Origin: Candidatus Gastranaerophilales bacterium | Lineage (GTDB): Bacteria; Cyanobacteriota; Vampirovibrionia; Gastranaerophilales; Gastranaerophilaceae | Reading direction: 5' to 3' | Length of the DNA: 50,832 bases | NCBI GenBank assembly: GCA_017415185.1 | Contig: JAFQHZ010000019.1 | Location: forward strand, 1 to 50,832 | Part shown: piece by piece, positions 21,993-30,982 of the stretch | Position numbering within the stretch: the stretch's first letter is position 1 | Layout of the letters: each line of letters begins with the position of its first letter | Notes under the pieces: generated by a model | What the model was told of the DNA's origin: nothing | The model's database searches: none | The model's input: only the letters and a program-made list of their open reading frames with translations | Program-made: the position numbers and the translations under genes

Positions 21993-22991
21993 ATGGCAAA
22001 ATTTGAAGGACAAGATAGACGTAAAGCTACATTAGACAAAGTTCTTAAAGAATATGGTTTTTCTTCTTTGGATGAAGCTAATGAATTATGTTTATCAAAA
22101 GGTATAAATGTTGACGAAATCGTTAAAGGAATTCAACCAATTGCGTTTGATAATGCTTCTTGGGCATATACTTTAGGCTGCGCAATTGCAATTAAAAAAG
22201 GCATTAAAAACGCTGCTGATGCTGCTGAAGCAATCGGTATTGGCTTGCAAGCGTTTGCAATTCCTGGTTCAGTTGGTGACTCAAGAAAAGTTGGCTTAGG
22301 TCATGGTAACTTAGGCGCTATGCTTTTAAGAGAAGAAACAAAATGTTTCTGTTTCTTAGCAGGTCACGAATCCTTTGCAGCTGCTGAAGGTGCTATCGGT
22401 ATTGCAAGAAATGCTAACAAAGTTAGAAAAGAGCCTTTAAGAGTTATCTTGAATGGTCTTGGAAAAGATGCTGCTCATATCATTTCAAGAATCAATGGCT
22501 TTACTTCTGTTGAAACTGAATATGATTACAAAACTGGCGAATTAAAAATTAAAAAAGAAACTCCATTCTCTGATGGCGAAAGAGCAAAAGTTCGTTGCTA
22601 TGGTGCTGATGATGTTTCTGAAGGTGTTGCAATCATGATTAAAGAAGGCGTTGATGTTTCAATTACAGGTAACTCAACTAACCCAACAAGATTCCAACAC
22701 CCAGTTGCTGGCACATATAAAAAATGGTGTTTTGAAAATGATAGAAAATACTTCTCAGTAGCTTCTGGTGGTGGTACAGGTAGAACACTTCACCCTGATA
22801 ACGTTGCTGCTGGTCCTGCTTCTTATGGTATGACAGACACTATGGGAAGAATGCACGGTGACGCTCAATTTGCAGGTTCTTCTTCTGTTCCTGCTCACGT
22901 AGAAATGATGGGCGTAATCGGTATGGGCAACAATCCAATGGTTGGTGCTACTGTTGCTTGTGCGGTTGCAATTCAAAACGCTATGGCATAG
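21993..22991 (+). CDS. GGGtGRT protein
   Basis: The product has 332 residues and is named for the motif SGGGTGRTLHPDN, seen at about residues 254-266. Other conserved pieces: DRRKATLDKVLKEYGF, GIQPIAFDNASWAYTLG, FAIPGSVGDSRKVGLGHGN and AGHESFAAAEGAIGIARNANKV, then ITGNSTNPTRFQHPVAGTYK and HVEMMGVIGMGNNPMVGATV. It is cytoplasmic and highly conserved among anaerobes, usually beside the scaffold-like protein that precedes it here. Its reaction is not established to my knowledge. ATAAGGAA lies 8 bases before the start. Placement by an OAH sulfhydrylase suggests sulfur or Fe-S handling (inference). Confidence 0.88.
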   Translation: MAKFEGQDRRKATLDKVLKEYGFSSLDEANELCLSKGINVDEIVKGIQPIAFDNASWAYTLGCAIAIKKGIKNAADAAEAIGIGLQAFAIPGSVGDSRKVGLGHGNLGAMLLREETKCFCFLAGHESFAAAEGAIGIARNANKVRKEPLRVILNGLGKDAAHIISRINGFTSVETEYDYKTGELKIKKETPFSDGERAKVRCYGADDVSEGVAIMIKEGVDVSITGNSTNPTRFQHPVAGTYKKWCFENDRKYFSVASGGGTGRTLHPDNVAAGPASYGMTDTMGRMHGDAQFAGSSSVPAHVEMMGVIGMGNNPMVGATVACAVAIQNAMA

Positions 22992-23007
22992 TAGAATATA
23001 TAATTTT

Positions 23008-23037
23008 AAAAAAGCTCCTATTTTTAGGAGCTTTTTT
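23008..23037. terminator. Bidirectional terminator (GGGtGRT / AlkD-like)
   Basis: AAAAAAGCTCCTA and TAGGAGCTTTTTT form a 13-pair stem with a 4-base loop, 16 bases after the GGGtGRT stop. The stop codon of the opposing gene (23024) lies inside the hairpin. Confidence 0.9.
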
Positions 23038-23689
23038 TGTTTCTTATTTTTCTCAGTTCTTCTTTTTGTTCTTTTGTTAATTTTAGTGATTCTATTGCTT
23101 TTGTGATTCCTTTGTTTTTAGTCCAAGGATGAATTTCGATTTTTTGAATATCTTTTAAACATTTATCGTAATTTTTGATTATGCAAATTGATAAACACCA
23201 AGCAACCGCCATTTTTGCATAATATTGCTCATTGTTGAATTTTGAAATTTTTTCAATAACATATTCATAATCTGAATCTATGAAATAATTTAATAAAATA
23301 ACAAAGGCAAATCGAAGATAATATTCTTTTGATGATTTAAAATATGGTTCAAGAAAATCTTTTGTTAAATTTTTAACTCCGCAACAAAAACTATCGCAAA
23401 TTGCCCAATTGTTTATTTTTGGAATAAATTTTTCGATATATTTTTTCTGTTTGTCATTTGGTAAATAGCCAATTATCATGCCTTCCAGCATGGTTAATTC
23501 GAAAAATTCGTCGTCGTTTTCTTTAAAAAAGACTTGATAGTTGCTTGTTGCTATTTTTTTGGCTAATTTTCTTAAAATTGGCAATCTAACCCCTAGGATG
23601 TTATTTGTGTTTGGGGTTAATTTTGCGCTAAATTTTTGATATTTTTCTTCTGCTAAGTTTTTTAATTCTTTTTTTAAGTTTTCTATCAT
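23024..23689 (-). CDS. AlkD-like DNA alkylation repair protein (HEAT-like repeats)
   Basis: The product has 221 residues and the all-helical AlkD pattern: LGVRLPILRKLAKKIA, FFELTMLEGMIIGYL, INNWAICDSFCCGVKNL and EYYLRFAFVILLNYF, then YYAKMAVAWCLSICI and a Lys-rich C-terminus. The NNWAICDSF and AVAWCLS blocks correspond to the DNA-binding groove carrying the conserved Trp and Asp. Family members excise N-alkylated bases; some paralogues are not catalytic, so the glycosylase activity is likely but not certain. It starts inside the mutS2 stop codon (ATGA overlap), so the two DNA-maintenance genes are translationally coupled. Confidence 0.85.
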   Translation of the reverse strand: MIENLKKELKNLAEEKYQKFSAKLTPNTNNILGVRLPILRKLAKKIATSNYQVFFKENDDEFFELTMLEGMIIGYLPNDKQKKYIEKFIPKINNWAICDSFCCGVKNLTKDFLEPYFKSSKEYYLRFAFVILLNYFIDSDYEYVIEKISKFNNEQYYAKMAVAWCLSICIIKNYDKCLKDIQKIEIHPWTKNKGITKAIESLKLTKEQKEELRKIRNKKSS

Positions 23690-26043
23690 AATAAATCAAC
23701 TATAACGACACCATCTCTGCCTTGGGTTTCGTCTCCGTAATAAAACTTGGCAACATAGGGCGAATTTTTAAGATAATCATTTACTGCTGATTTTAATGCG
23801 CCTGTGCCATAGCCATGGATAACAGTTATTTGATTCAAGCCTCTAAGACTTGCTTTGTCAAGCTTTTCGTCAAGATATTCAATTGCTTCTAATGCTCTCA
23901 TTCCTCTTAAATCAAGCCTTGATAATAAATTATCGGAATTATCAAAGCTTACTTGAACTTTTTTCAAATGAGGTGCTACTTTTTTGTCTGTTTTTGCTAA
24001 TTTCGAAATATGAATTTTTGATTTAATATTTCCAATTCTTATTTCAACATTACCCTTTTTGTCTGGAAGAGAATCTAGTATCACTACTTGTTCAAGCTTT
24101 TTAATTAAAACATTTTGTCCGATTTTTAATTCGGCAGGGTCTAAATCGATGAATTTTTCGCTTAATTTGTCGTCGTTTGCACTGAACTCTTCTCTAATAG
24201 CGCTTTCTAATTTGTTTAAGCGGTTATATGAGCGCATTGCAACTTTAAGCGATTTTTCTTTTCTTATTTCATCGACAATTTCTTTAATTTCTTCTCGAGC
24301 GGAATCGAGCTGGTTTTGGAATTTCTTTTTGAAATTTTCAAGGGACTTTTTCTTGTTTTGCTTTGCTTCTTTTAATTTTTCATCAAGCTCGACTTTTGCA
24401 TTTTTTGCATTTTCCAAATGAACACTTGCTTCTTGCTCTTTTTTAATTAAGCTTTGATTTGTTTTTTCTATTTCTAAAAATATTTTTGAATTTTCACTGT
24501 TTCCATCGATGAGGATTTCTCTTGCTCTTTGGATGATTTTATCGTTTAAGCCAAGTTGCGATGAAATATCAATTGCATTTGATGTTCCTGACATTCCAAC
24601 GATTAAGTTATATTTTGGTTTTAGGGTTGCAATATCAAAAAGGACAGTTGCGTTTTCAAAATATTTATCTTCATATTTTAGGGTTTTTAATTCTCCAAGA
24701 TGGGTTGTGATTATTCCTTGGGAATTTTTTTGTTTGATATATTCTAAAATTGCTCGAGAAAGACTTGCTCCTTCTTGTGGATCTGTTCCAGAGCCTAGTT
24801 CGTCTAATAAAATTAAATCGTTTTCGTTTAATTCTTCTAAAATATTTGAAATGTTTTTAATATGTGCGCTAAAAGTTGAAAAACCTTGCTCTAAGCTTTG
24901 TTCAGAGGAAATATCACAATAAATATTTTTATATGGATAAATTTTTGCTCCCAAACAAGGAATATGCAAGCCTGCTTTTGTCATTAAAACCATCAAGCCT
25001 GCTGTTTTAAGGGCAACTGTTTTTCCTCCAGTGTTTGAGCCTGTAATTAAAAGGCATTCATAATCTTTGCCAAGAATAAAATCATTTGCAACAACGTCTT
25101 CTTTTTTAACTTCAATTAAAAGAGGGTGCTTCATTCCTTGAACATCAATTATTTTTTCTTCTGCTAATTGTGCGCTTGTTGCGCTTAAATGGATAGAATA
25201 TTTTGCTTTTGCAAAAACAACATCAAGCTTTATTAAAAGGGTTTCATTGTGGCTTAATTCTTTTTGTATTGATTTAAATTGGTTTGATAAGCTCATCAAT
25301 ATTCTATCGATTTCAGCTTGGATTTCAATTTCAATTTGTCTTAATTTGTTTGACAAAGGAACAAGAGAGCTTGGTTCAATAAAATATGTCAAATTTGTTG
25401 ATGAAATATCGTGAATTATGCCTTGAACTTTGTTTTTGCAACTCGCTTTCACTTGGAAAACTGGGCGATTATCTCGATTGGTTACAATTGTGTCTTGTAA
25501 ATTATCAACAAATGAATGATTTTGAAGCAGTTGATTAATTGCGTTTTTTAAATTATCTTTGTTGTCTTTGTATGAATTTCTAAGGGATTTTAAAACATCA
25601 GAAGCACTGTCTTTAATGTTTAATTCGCTGTCGAAAATGTTAAAAATATTTTCTTCAAAAGTTTTATCAATATAAAGATTTTTGATTATTTCATTTAAAT
25701 TTGTACTATTTTCGTTTTTTAAGATGTAGTTTCTTGTAATTCTTGCACATCTTAAATGTTTAGCTAGTTCAATTATTTCTATTGCATTAAAATAATTTTG
25801 TTTAAAAATTTCATCAAGCGGATTAAGGTTTTCTATTGGTGCGCTTGAATTATTGTCGTCAATAATTTTTTTTGCTTCGTCGACAAGAGTTAATTCATAT
25901 TCGATTTGAGCTTTTTTGTCTAATATTTCAAGATTTAAACAAGCGTTTTGTCCTAATGATGAATTAGCATAATTTGAAAGGTTTGATAAAATTTTATCAA
26001 ATTCAAGTGCGAGGTGATGTGAATTTAAATTTTGTTTTTCCAT
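23686..26043 (-). CDS. mutS2: MutS2 endonuclease / ribosome-splitting ATPase family
   Basis: The product has 785 residues, normal for MutS2. A helical core and clamp are followed by the ATPase with Walker A TGSNTGGKTVALKTAG at about residue 332, ISSEQSLEQGFSTFSAHIKN, Walker B LILLDELGSGTDPQEGASL and the ITTHLGELK switch. A long Lys/Glu-rich coiled coil (about residues 520-610) precedes a KOW-like segment and the C-terminal Smr nuclease domain (LDLRGMRALEAIEYLDEKL ... VIHGYGTGALKSAV, about residues 708-785). MutS2 limits recombination or rescues collided ribosomes. The N-terminal mismatch domain of MutS1 is absent, as expected. Confidence 0.96.
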   Translation of the reverse strand: MEKQNLNSHHLALEFDKILSNLSNYANSSLGQNACLNLEILDKKAQIEYELTLVDEAKKIIDDNNSSAPIENLNPLDEIFKQNYFNAIEIIELAKHLRCARITRNYILKNENSTNLNEIIKNLYIDKTFEENIFNIFDSELNIKDSASDVLKSLRNSYKDNKDNLKNAINQLLQNHSFVDNLQDTIVTNRDNRPVFQVKASCKNKVQGIIHDISSTNLTYFIEPSSLVPLSNKLRQIEIEIQAEIDRILMSLSNQFKSIQKELSHNETLLIKLDVVFAKAKYSIHLSATSAQLAEEKIIDVQGMKHPLLIEVKKEDVVANDFILGKDYECLLITGSNTGGKTVALKTAGLMVLMTKAGLHIPCLGAKIYPYKNIYCDISSEQSLEQGFSTFSAHIKNISNILEELNENDLILLDELGSGTDPQEGASLSRAILEYIKQKNSQGIITTHLGELKTLKYEDKYFENATVLFDIATLKPKYNLIVGMSGTSNAIDISSQLGLNDKIIQRAREILIDGNSENSKIFLEIEKTNQSLIKKEQEASVHLENAKNAKVELDEKLKEAKQNKKKSLENFKKKFQNQLDSAREEIKEIVDEIRKEKSLKVAMRSYNRLNKLESAIREEFSANDDKLSEKFIDLDPAELKIGQNVLIKKLEQVVILDSLPDKKGNVEIRIGNIKSKIHISKLAKTDKKVAPHLKKVQVSFDNSDNLLSRLDLRGMRALEAIEYLDEKLDKASLRGLNQITVIHGYGTGALKSAVNDYLKNSPYVAKFYYGDETQGRDGVVIVDLL

Positions 26044-26074
26044 AAGATAATTTTATCAAAAAAATAACAATGTA

Positions 26075-26102
26075 AAAAACACCCTATTTTTAGGGTGTTT
26101 TT
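26075..26102. terminator. Terminator between the EF-hand-like gene and mutS2
   Basis: AAAAACACCCTA and TAGGGTGTTTTT form a 12-pair stem with a 4-base loop. It ends the leftward gene at 26118-26624 and separates it from mutS2. Confidence 0.88.
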
Positions 26103-26117
26103 GTTATGCTTTATTTT

Positions 26118-26624
26118 TTATTCATCATCGCTTGCAGATTCAGAAAAATCAATGCAACCATCGTAATCTTCATCAACAAGCATACTTGTCGCATTCCCTT
26201 CTTCATCATAAGCAATTATTGTGTCGAGCTTTCCATCCATATTTGAATCAATTGCTTCTTCGGTTTTTCTGCCGTTTTCGTCATATTCGGCTCTTTGGTC
26301 ATATCTTCCATCGCCATCAAGGTCGAGTTCAATATATCTTCCTGAGCCATTGTCGACAACTGTTGCGCGAACTCCATCCCAAGTTCCTGCATATTTGCTT
26401 ATTTCATCAAAATTGCCATTCATAAAACCATTTGAAAAGAATAATTCTGCAAAACTAGAGTCTAAATCTTCTCTTTGAGCTCTTAGTGCAAAATCTTTTC
26501 CTTCTTGCGAAAACCCTGCAAAAACTGATTCATCAATTAATGAACCTGGTTGAGGGCTTCCTGTTGGTTTTGGTTCTCCTTGTGGCGCATAGCCACTATT
26601 GTCACCATTAATAACAAGTCCCAT
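26118..26624 (-). CDS. Small Asp-rich (EF-hand-like) repeat protein
   Basis: The product has 168 residues. After a Gly/Pro-rich N-terminus (MGLVINGDNSGYAPQGEPKP) and a helical middle, the C-terminal third holds repeated loops ELDLDGDGRYDQRAEYD, AIDSNMDGKLDTIIAYD and LVDEDYDGCIDF, of the DxDxDG calcium-binding type. It has no signal peptide, like the larger protein at 2351-4495, which shares the motif. AGGAG lies 10 bases before the ATG used; a TTG two codons earlier is possible. Calcium binding is inferred from the loops only. Confidence 0.75.
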   Translation of the reverse strand: MGLVINGDNSGYAPQGEPKPTGSPQPGSLIDESVFAGFSQEGKDFALRAQREDLDSSFAELFFSNGFMNGNFDEISKYAGTWDGVRATVVDNGSGRYIELDLDGDGRYDQRAEYDENGRKTEEAIDSNMDGKLDTIIAYDEEGNATSMLVDEDYDGCIDFSESASDDE

Positions 26625-26743
26625 ATACAAATTGCTCCTGTAAAATAATACAAATTGTATTTCGTCAAAAAATATTATTACTTGAGCAAAAGTAATCCAT
26701 TATTTACATAAATTAATAACCCCGAGCTTAACTCGGGATTAAA

Positions 26744-29700
26744 TTAAATATTTATTGCTTGACGGATTCTATCAAGACAGGCGCTTTTTGAAAGCTGCCA
26801 TTCTCTTTTTGTTATTCTCATAACATTGAATCCGCAGCGCTCCATAATCGCTTGTTTTTTCATATCGTTATATCGAGATTTGATTTCGTCTTCAACGCCA
26901 TCAATTTCAACAACTGTTTTGTCAATTACAATATCAGCGCTAACAGAACCCATTTCAACCCCCGCTAGGATTTTGTTTTCGCTGTTTAGCGTTGGAAATT
27001 CTTCAATAATTTCATCAAAAACTTCACGTTCAAAGTCGTTTTTAAATATATTTTTTGTTTTGTTTGAGTTTATTTTTCTAACATATTCCAAATAGTTTCG
27101 AAGCAAGCCTTCTGGAAGTTCATTAATGTCTCTTGAAATGAAATTGATTAATTTATGGCGAGCACGAGTTATTGCAACATTGAAAAGATTTGGTTTTTGC
27201 GCAAAAATCAAACTTTGAGTATGTGAGTTGGGGGCAAATGTCCAACTCAAAAGCATCACATCTCTTTCGTCCCCTTGGAAAGTGTGCGCTGTGCCAACAT
27301 CAAGCTTGTGTTTTAAAATTGTATCTCCGTCAAAAACTTTTAACATTGCTTTTTTAATTAGGTCAACTTGCGCTCTGAATGGCGAAATTACGCCAATCGA
27401 GATTGGTTCGCCTGTGTTTTCGTCTCGGTCTTTTATTATTAATTCTTGAATTGTTTTAACTATTTCTTCACATTCGACAACGTTTCTTGTTGCGTCGTGG
27501 TCAACACGACCATCCCTAACAATTCTTAGTTCAACTATTTCTCCTGTATTTATATTTGGGCTCATTATTTTGATTTTTCCGCCATAAAATTCTTTGCTTG
27601 AAAAATCAATAATCGGTGCAGGGGAGCGGAAATGCTCGTCTAATAATACTGGAGTTGTTGAATAATAATTTGCAAGGTCAAACATTGAATTATCCCTAAA
27701 TCTCCAAGTTAATTGGTATCTTTCATCAATGTTATATTGAGATAAAAAGCTTTGTTCTTTTGCTTTTTCAAGGAAAGACAAGTGCGGCAATTGTTTGTCG
27801 TCACCCACAATGATAGCTTTTTTTGCTCTGAATAATACAGGAATACAAGAAGCAATATCGCATTGTGAAGCTTCATCAATAATTACAACATCAAACATTG
27901 CTGGTTTTAATGGCAAGCTGTTTGAAATTGCGTATGTTGTTGTGCACCAGCAAGGAAATGCTGCCAATAATGGTTTAAAGTCTTCTTTTTCTAGGATTTT
28001 ATTTTGAAGGTTTGTTTTTCTTGATGTTAATGATTTTGCATGAACTGTTAATCTTCTTCTTTTGATTGCATCACAAAGAATGTTTTTTAGCGCAGTTCTT
28101 CGTTTGTTTTTTAAAATATCAATTGCTAATTTCTTTTGTTTTGATTTAAGAGTTTTAATTCTTCTTAAAATTTGGTGTAAATTGCCTTTTGAAAAAATTT
28201 CGTCTTCAACTTGGTTAAGTTTTGCTCTTTCAAGGGCAACATTAAGCTCATAAGGCAATTTTTTCAATATTTCGTCGTTTAAAACTTTATGAAGATTTAA
28301 AAGCTTTTTAATTTTTCGATAATCAAAGAAAAGCTTGATTTTGTCAAAAAAGCTCTTTTTGTATTTATTTTCAATTTCTTCAATAATATTAAATATTTTT
28401 TTAACTTCTTCCAATTGAACAAATTTGATTTTGTCGGCAATTAGCGTTAAATCGGCAACCGTATCTTTAATTTGCTCATATTCATCAAAAATTTCTGTAT
28501 ATTTTTTTTCTAAAGATAAAATTGAATGCGCAGTGTCTTCAAGTCTTTTTATATCCTTCAAAAGCTCTTTCATATCTGATACATCAGCGACCATGTTGTC
28601 GTCATAGCCTGAATTAAGCTCGATTTTGTTAGATAAAAGTTCTTGTAATTCAAGGCTTAATTGTTTTTGATAATTAGCACGACCCGCACGAAGCGCAAGA
28701 TATGGTGCATTTAATTGGTTTAATCTTTCAGCCACAACATCGACTGCTTTATCCATTCTGCTTGCAACCAAAACGGTTTTGCCTGTTGCAATTAAATGTG
28801 CTGCAACATTTACAATTGTTTGGCTTTTTCCTGTTCCTGGAGGTCCATAAACTGCCAAGAAATCATTTTCTTCAATGCTTCTTATAACGTCTTCTTGAGA
28901 ATCCGATAGGCTTAAAGGGGTAACTGGGAAAAAGTTTGATAATTCTTTATCTTCGATTTTTACTTCTGCTTGTCCTGTTGATTCAAGAAACTCTTGGTTT
29001 ATTACGTTTAAAACAGTTTCTCTATGAACTCCTGAAGGCTTTTCAGCTATTTGCATAAGTTCATGTAATACGCCTGCTGTGACTGTTGGGCGAGTTGTTA
29101 AAATTACTGCTTGAGTTCTTTCAACTGTTAATGTTTCCATTTTTGGAGTGGTAGAAGTTTGAATTGTTTCAATTGAATCAAAATCAAAATTGCCATTTTC
29201 GATATCTTCAATGGTTGTGCTTCTGTTATAAAAATCGTTTTCGTCTTGTTTGATATCTGCTGTTGCGCCAATATTAAGCATTATTTCAACATTTGGAGCA
29301 AGCGATTTTAAGGTTGTTAAAAATATATCTACACCTTCTTGTGTTAGGGGTAATTTTGGAACAACATCCAACAAGCCTGCAAGCATTGCATCCGTTTCTT
29401 GCTCATCTTCTCTTTGGATTAATTGGGCGATTGCACCAGTATTCAAGGATAAAACATCTTCTTGGATTGTTAGTTGAAGATTTAAGCCAACTCTTTCTAA
29501 TTTTGCAGGAGCGTATAAAAGAGGGGTTAAAAATTCGTTATTTTTTTTTGATTTGCCGTTTTTTCCAACTAAAAATAAATAGCCATAAATTAAATATTTG
29601 TCTTTTTGATTCATTTCAGATTGAATCATCAATTCAGTTAAATAGCTGTTTGTGCCATCAAGCATTAAAGGCTCGTCAAATTTATTGAAAACTTGCTCTT

Positions 29701-29875
29701 CGCCTTCTAAAAATGCCCATTTGTTTTCTTTGTCGCCTTTTAGATTCCTAAAAGTTGAAGATTTAACTTCTTCTCTAACGCAATCGTGTAAATAATTGCA
29801 TATTTTTTTGATAAAACTTCCACGAAAAGCGTTTTTAATTGCCGATGGCACTGATTGTAACATATTGTCTAACAT
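26744..29875 (-). CDS. SF1 (UPF1/Dna2-like) helicase with C-terminal REase-like domain
   Basis: The product has 1043 residues. The N-terminal 320 residues are of unknown fold. The SF1 motor has LSDSQEDVIRSI (Q-motif-like), Walker A YGPPGTGKSQTIVNVA at about residue 343, a helical insertion of about 250 residues (430-640), Walker B DVVIIDEASQCDIAS at about 665, GDDKQLPHL, LDEHFRSP, VGTAHTFQGDERDVMLLSW and NVAITRARHKL. Residues of about 945-1043 (FEREVFDEIIEEFP ... SADIVIDKTVVEIDG ... MERCGFNVMRITKREW) form a Vsr/DUF559-like nuclease fold with an Asp...Glu-x-Asp core, although the usual third basic residue is not obvious. This layout occurs in anti-phage and nucleic-acid-processing proteins. 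It stands alone, with no methylase or accessory gene. Confidence 0.85.
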   Translation of the reverse strand: MLDNMLQSVPSAIKNAFRGSFIKKICNYLHDCVREEVKSSTFRNLKGDKENKWAFLEGEEQVFNKFDEPLMLDGTNSYLTELMIQSEMNQKDKYLIYGYLFLVGKNGKSKKNNEFLTPLLYAPAKLERVGLNLQLTIQEDVLSLNTGAIAQLIQREDEQETDAMLAGLLDVVPKLPLTQEGVDIFLTTLKSLAPNVEIMLNIGATADIKQDENDFYNRSTTIEDIENGNFDFDSIETIQTSTTPKMETLTVERTQAVILTTRPTVTAGVLHELMQIAEKPSGVHRETVLNVINQEFLESTGQAEVKIEDKELSNFFPVTPLSLSDSQEDVIRSIEENDFLAVYGPPGTGKSQTIVNVAAHLIATGKTVLVASRMDKAVDVVAERLNQLNAPYLALRAGRANYQKQLSLELQELLSNKIELNSGYDDNMVADVSDMKELLKDIKRLEDTAHSILSLEKKYTEIFDEYEQIKDTVADLTLIADKIKFVQLEEVKKIFNIIEEIENKYKKSFFDKIKLFFDYRKIKKLLNLHKVLNDEILKKLPYELNVALERAKLNQVEDEIFSKGNLHQILRRIKTLKSKQKKLAIDILKNKRRTALKNILCDAIKRRRLTVHAKSLTSRKTNLQNKILEKEDFKPLLAAFPCWCTTTYAISNSLPLKPAMFDVVIIDEASQCDIASCIPVLFRAKKAIIVGDDKQLPHLSFLEKAKEQSFLSQYNIDERYQLTWRFRDNSMFDLANYYSTTPVLLDEHFRSPAPIIDFSSKEFYGGKIKIMSPNINTGEIVELRIVRDGRVDHDATRNVVECEEIVKTIQELIIKDRDENTGEPISIGVISPFRAQVDLIKKAMLKVFDGDTILKHKLDVGTAHTFQGDERDVMLLSWTFAPNSHTQSLIFAQKPNLFNVAITRARHKLINFISRDINELPEGLLRNYLEYVRKINSNKTKNIFKNDFEREVFDEIIEEFPTLNSENKILAGVEMGSVSADIVIDKTVVEIDGVEDEIKSRYNDMKKQAIMERCGFNVMRITKREWQLSKSACLDRIRQAINI

Positions 29876-29950
29876 CCTCTATTCTGATTCGTTAATTATA
29901 TCATATTGAGCTTTGTTTTTATAGCAAAATTTTATATTTAGTTTATTTAT

Positions 29951-30940
29951 ATGGTTATGCGTGTAAATTTTTCAAAAATTAGTTACAGTGGGCTTTTAAG
30001 GTCTGATTCAAAAAATAACCCTATTAGAAAAAAATCAACTCCAAAAGAATTTGAAAATTCGTCGGGTGTTGATTTAAAGACAATTTTAGGAAGAATATCT
30101 GCTGATAAATCTTTAGAAATAAATAAAGTTAAAAAAGAACTTATTAAAGCTTATGATTTGATTTATGAAGATATGGCAAAAGAAATAAAGGCGCTTGGAA
30201 TGGATTTTCAAAAGCCTGAGTTAGTTTTTAGGCGTATGAAAAAGGATATGTGCGCTTGTTATGTTTCTTCTCAAAATAAAATTTTTATTAACACAGAAAA
30301 ACTTTCCCCAAGAAGCAATGTAAGATTTGACAACGGAACTTATGCAATGCAGGATTTATCAAATGGGCTTGAAATTCCTGTGATTGATTTTGTTATTCCT
30401 TTTTATGAAAAGCCACCAAAGGATGCAATTTATATCCAAGGTGATGAGAAAATATTTTCCCTTTCAGGAACGCTAAGGCATGAATTGACCCATGCAAGAC
30501 AAGAACAAATCATTATTAATACACAAAATGGTGCTCGTGTTTTGTATGAAAAACTAAAAGAAAAACATCCAAAACAATACAAAAATATTGAATTTGCGGA
30601 TTTTCTTAAAACGTTTCCTTTTTTTGACAAAAAAGATTCTCCTCCTTGTTTTGAATTAAATCAACAAATTGAGTTTTCTTACCCTGATTTATTAGATTCT
30701 AATGGTAAACCTTTTAAAATTTCTTATTCTCCCTTAGATTTGATTAATTTAAAAATTGATTATGATTTTGATGATATTGATAGATATTATGCCGATTTAG
30801 GAGAAATTGAAGCAAGGGCAGAACAGGCAGAATTTTATTTTAATTATAAAAATTATTTACCTAATTTAAAAATTACGCCTCAAATTAAAGATTATTATTT
30901 TGATTGTATGGCTTATATTTGTAATGCTTTAAAAAAATAA
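29951..30940 (+). CDS. Putative zinc metalloprotease (HELTH zincin)
   Basis: The product has 329 residues and no signal peptide or membrane segment. LSGTLRHELTHARQEQ places an HExxH motif at residues 177-181, and LGEIEARAEQAEF about 105 residues later (Glu 285, 287, 291) offers the third zinc ligand, the gluzincin arrangement. The family is not one I can name. The start MVMRVNFSKISYSG has no clear ribosome-binding site; an ATG two codons in is an alternative. It is the first of three successive zincin-type genes; the next begins 42 bases downstream but has its own promoter candidate. Proteolysis is inferred from the motif. Confidence 0.75.
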   Translation: MVMRVNFSKISYSGLLRSDSKNNPIRKKSTPKEFENSSGVDLKTILGRISADKSLEINKVKKELIKAYDLIYEDMAKEIKALGMDFQKPELVFRRMKKDMCACYVSSQNKIFINTEKLSPRSNVRFDNGTYAMQDLSNGLEIPVIDFVIPFYEKPPKDAIYIQGDEKIFSLSGTLRHELTHARQEQIIINTQNGARVLYEKLKEKHPKQYKNIEFADFLKTFPFFDKKDSPPCFELNQQIEFSYPDLLDSNGKPFKISYSPLDLINLKIDYDFDDIDRYYADLGEIEARAEQAEFYFNYKNYLPNLKITPQIKDYYFDCMAYICNALKK

Positions 30941-30946
30941 ATTTGG

Positions 30947-30975
30947 CAATTTTTTAGTGTGTTTTGTTTTAATTT
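30947..30975 (+). promoter_or_regulatory. Putative alternative promoter (CAATTT-17-TAATTT)
   Basis: CAATTT (30947-30952), 17 bases, TAATTT (30970-30975) with GTTT before the -10; the ATG of the second zincin is 7 bases after the -10. Confidence 0.45.
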
Positions 30976-30982
30976 TCGTGTT

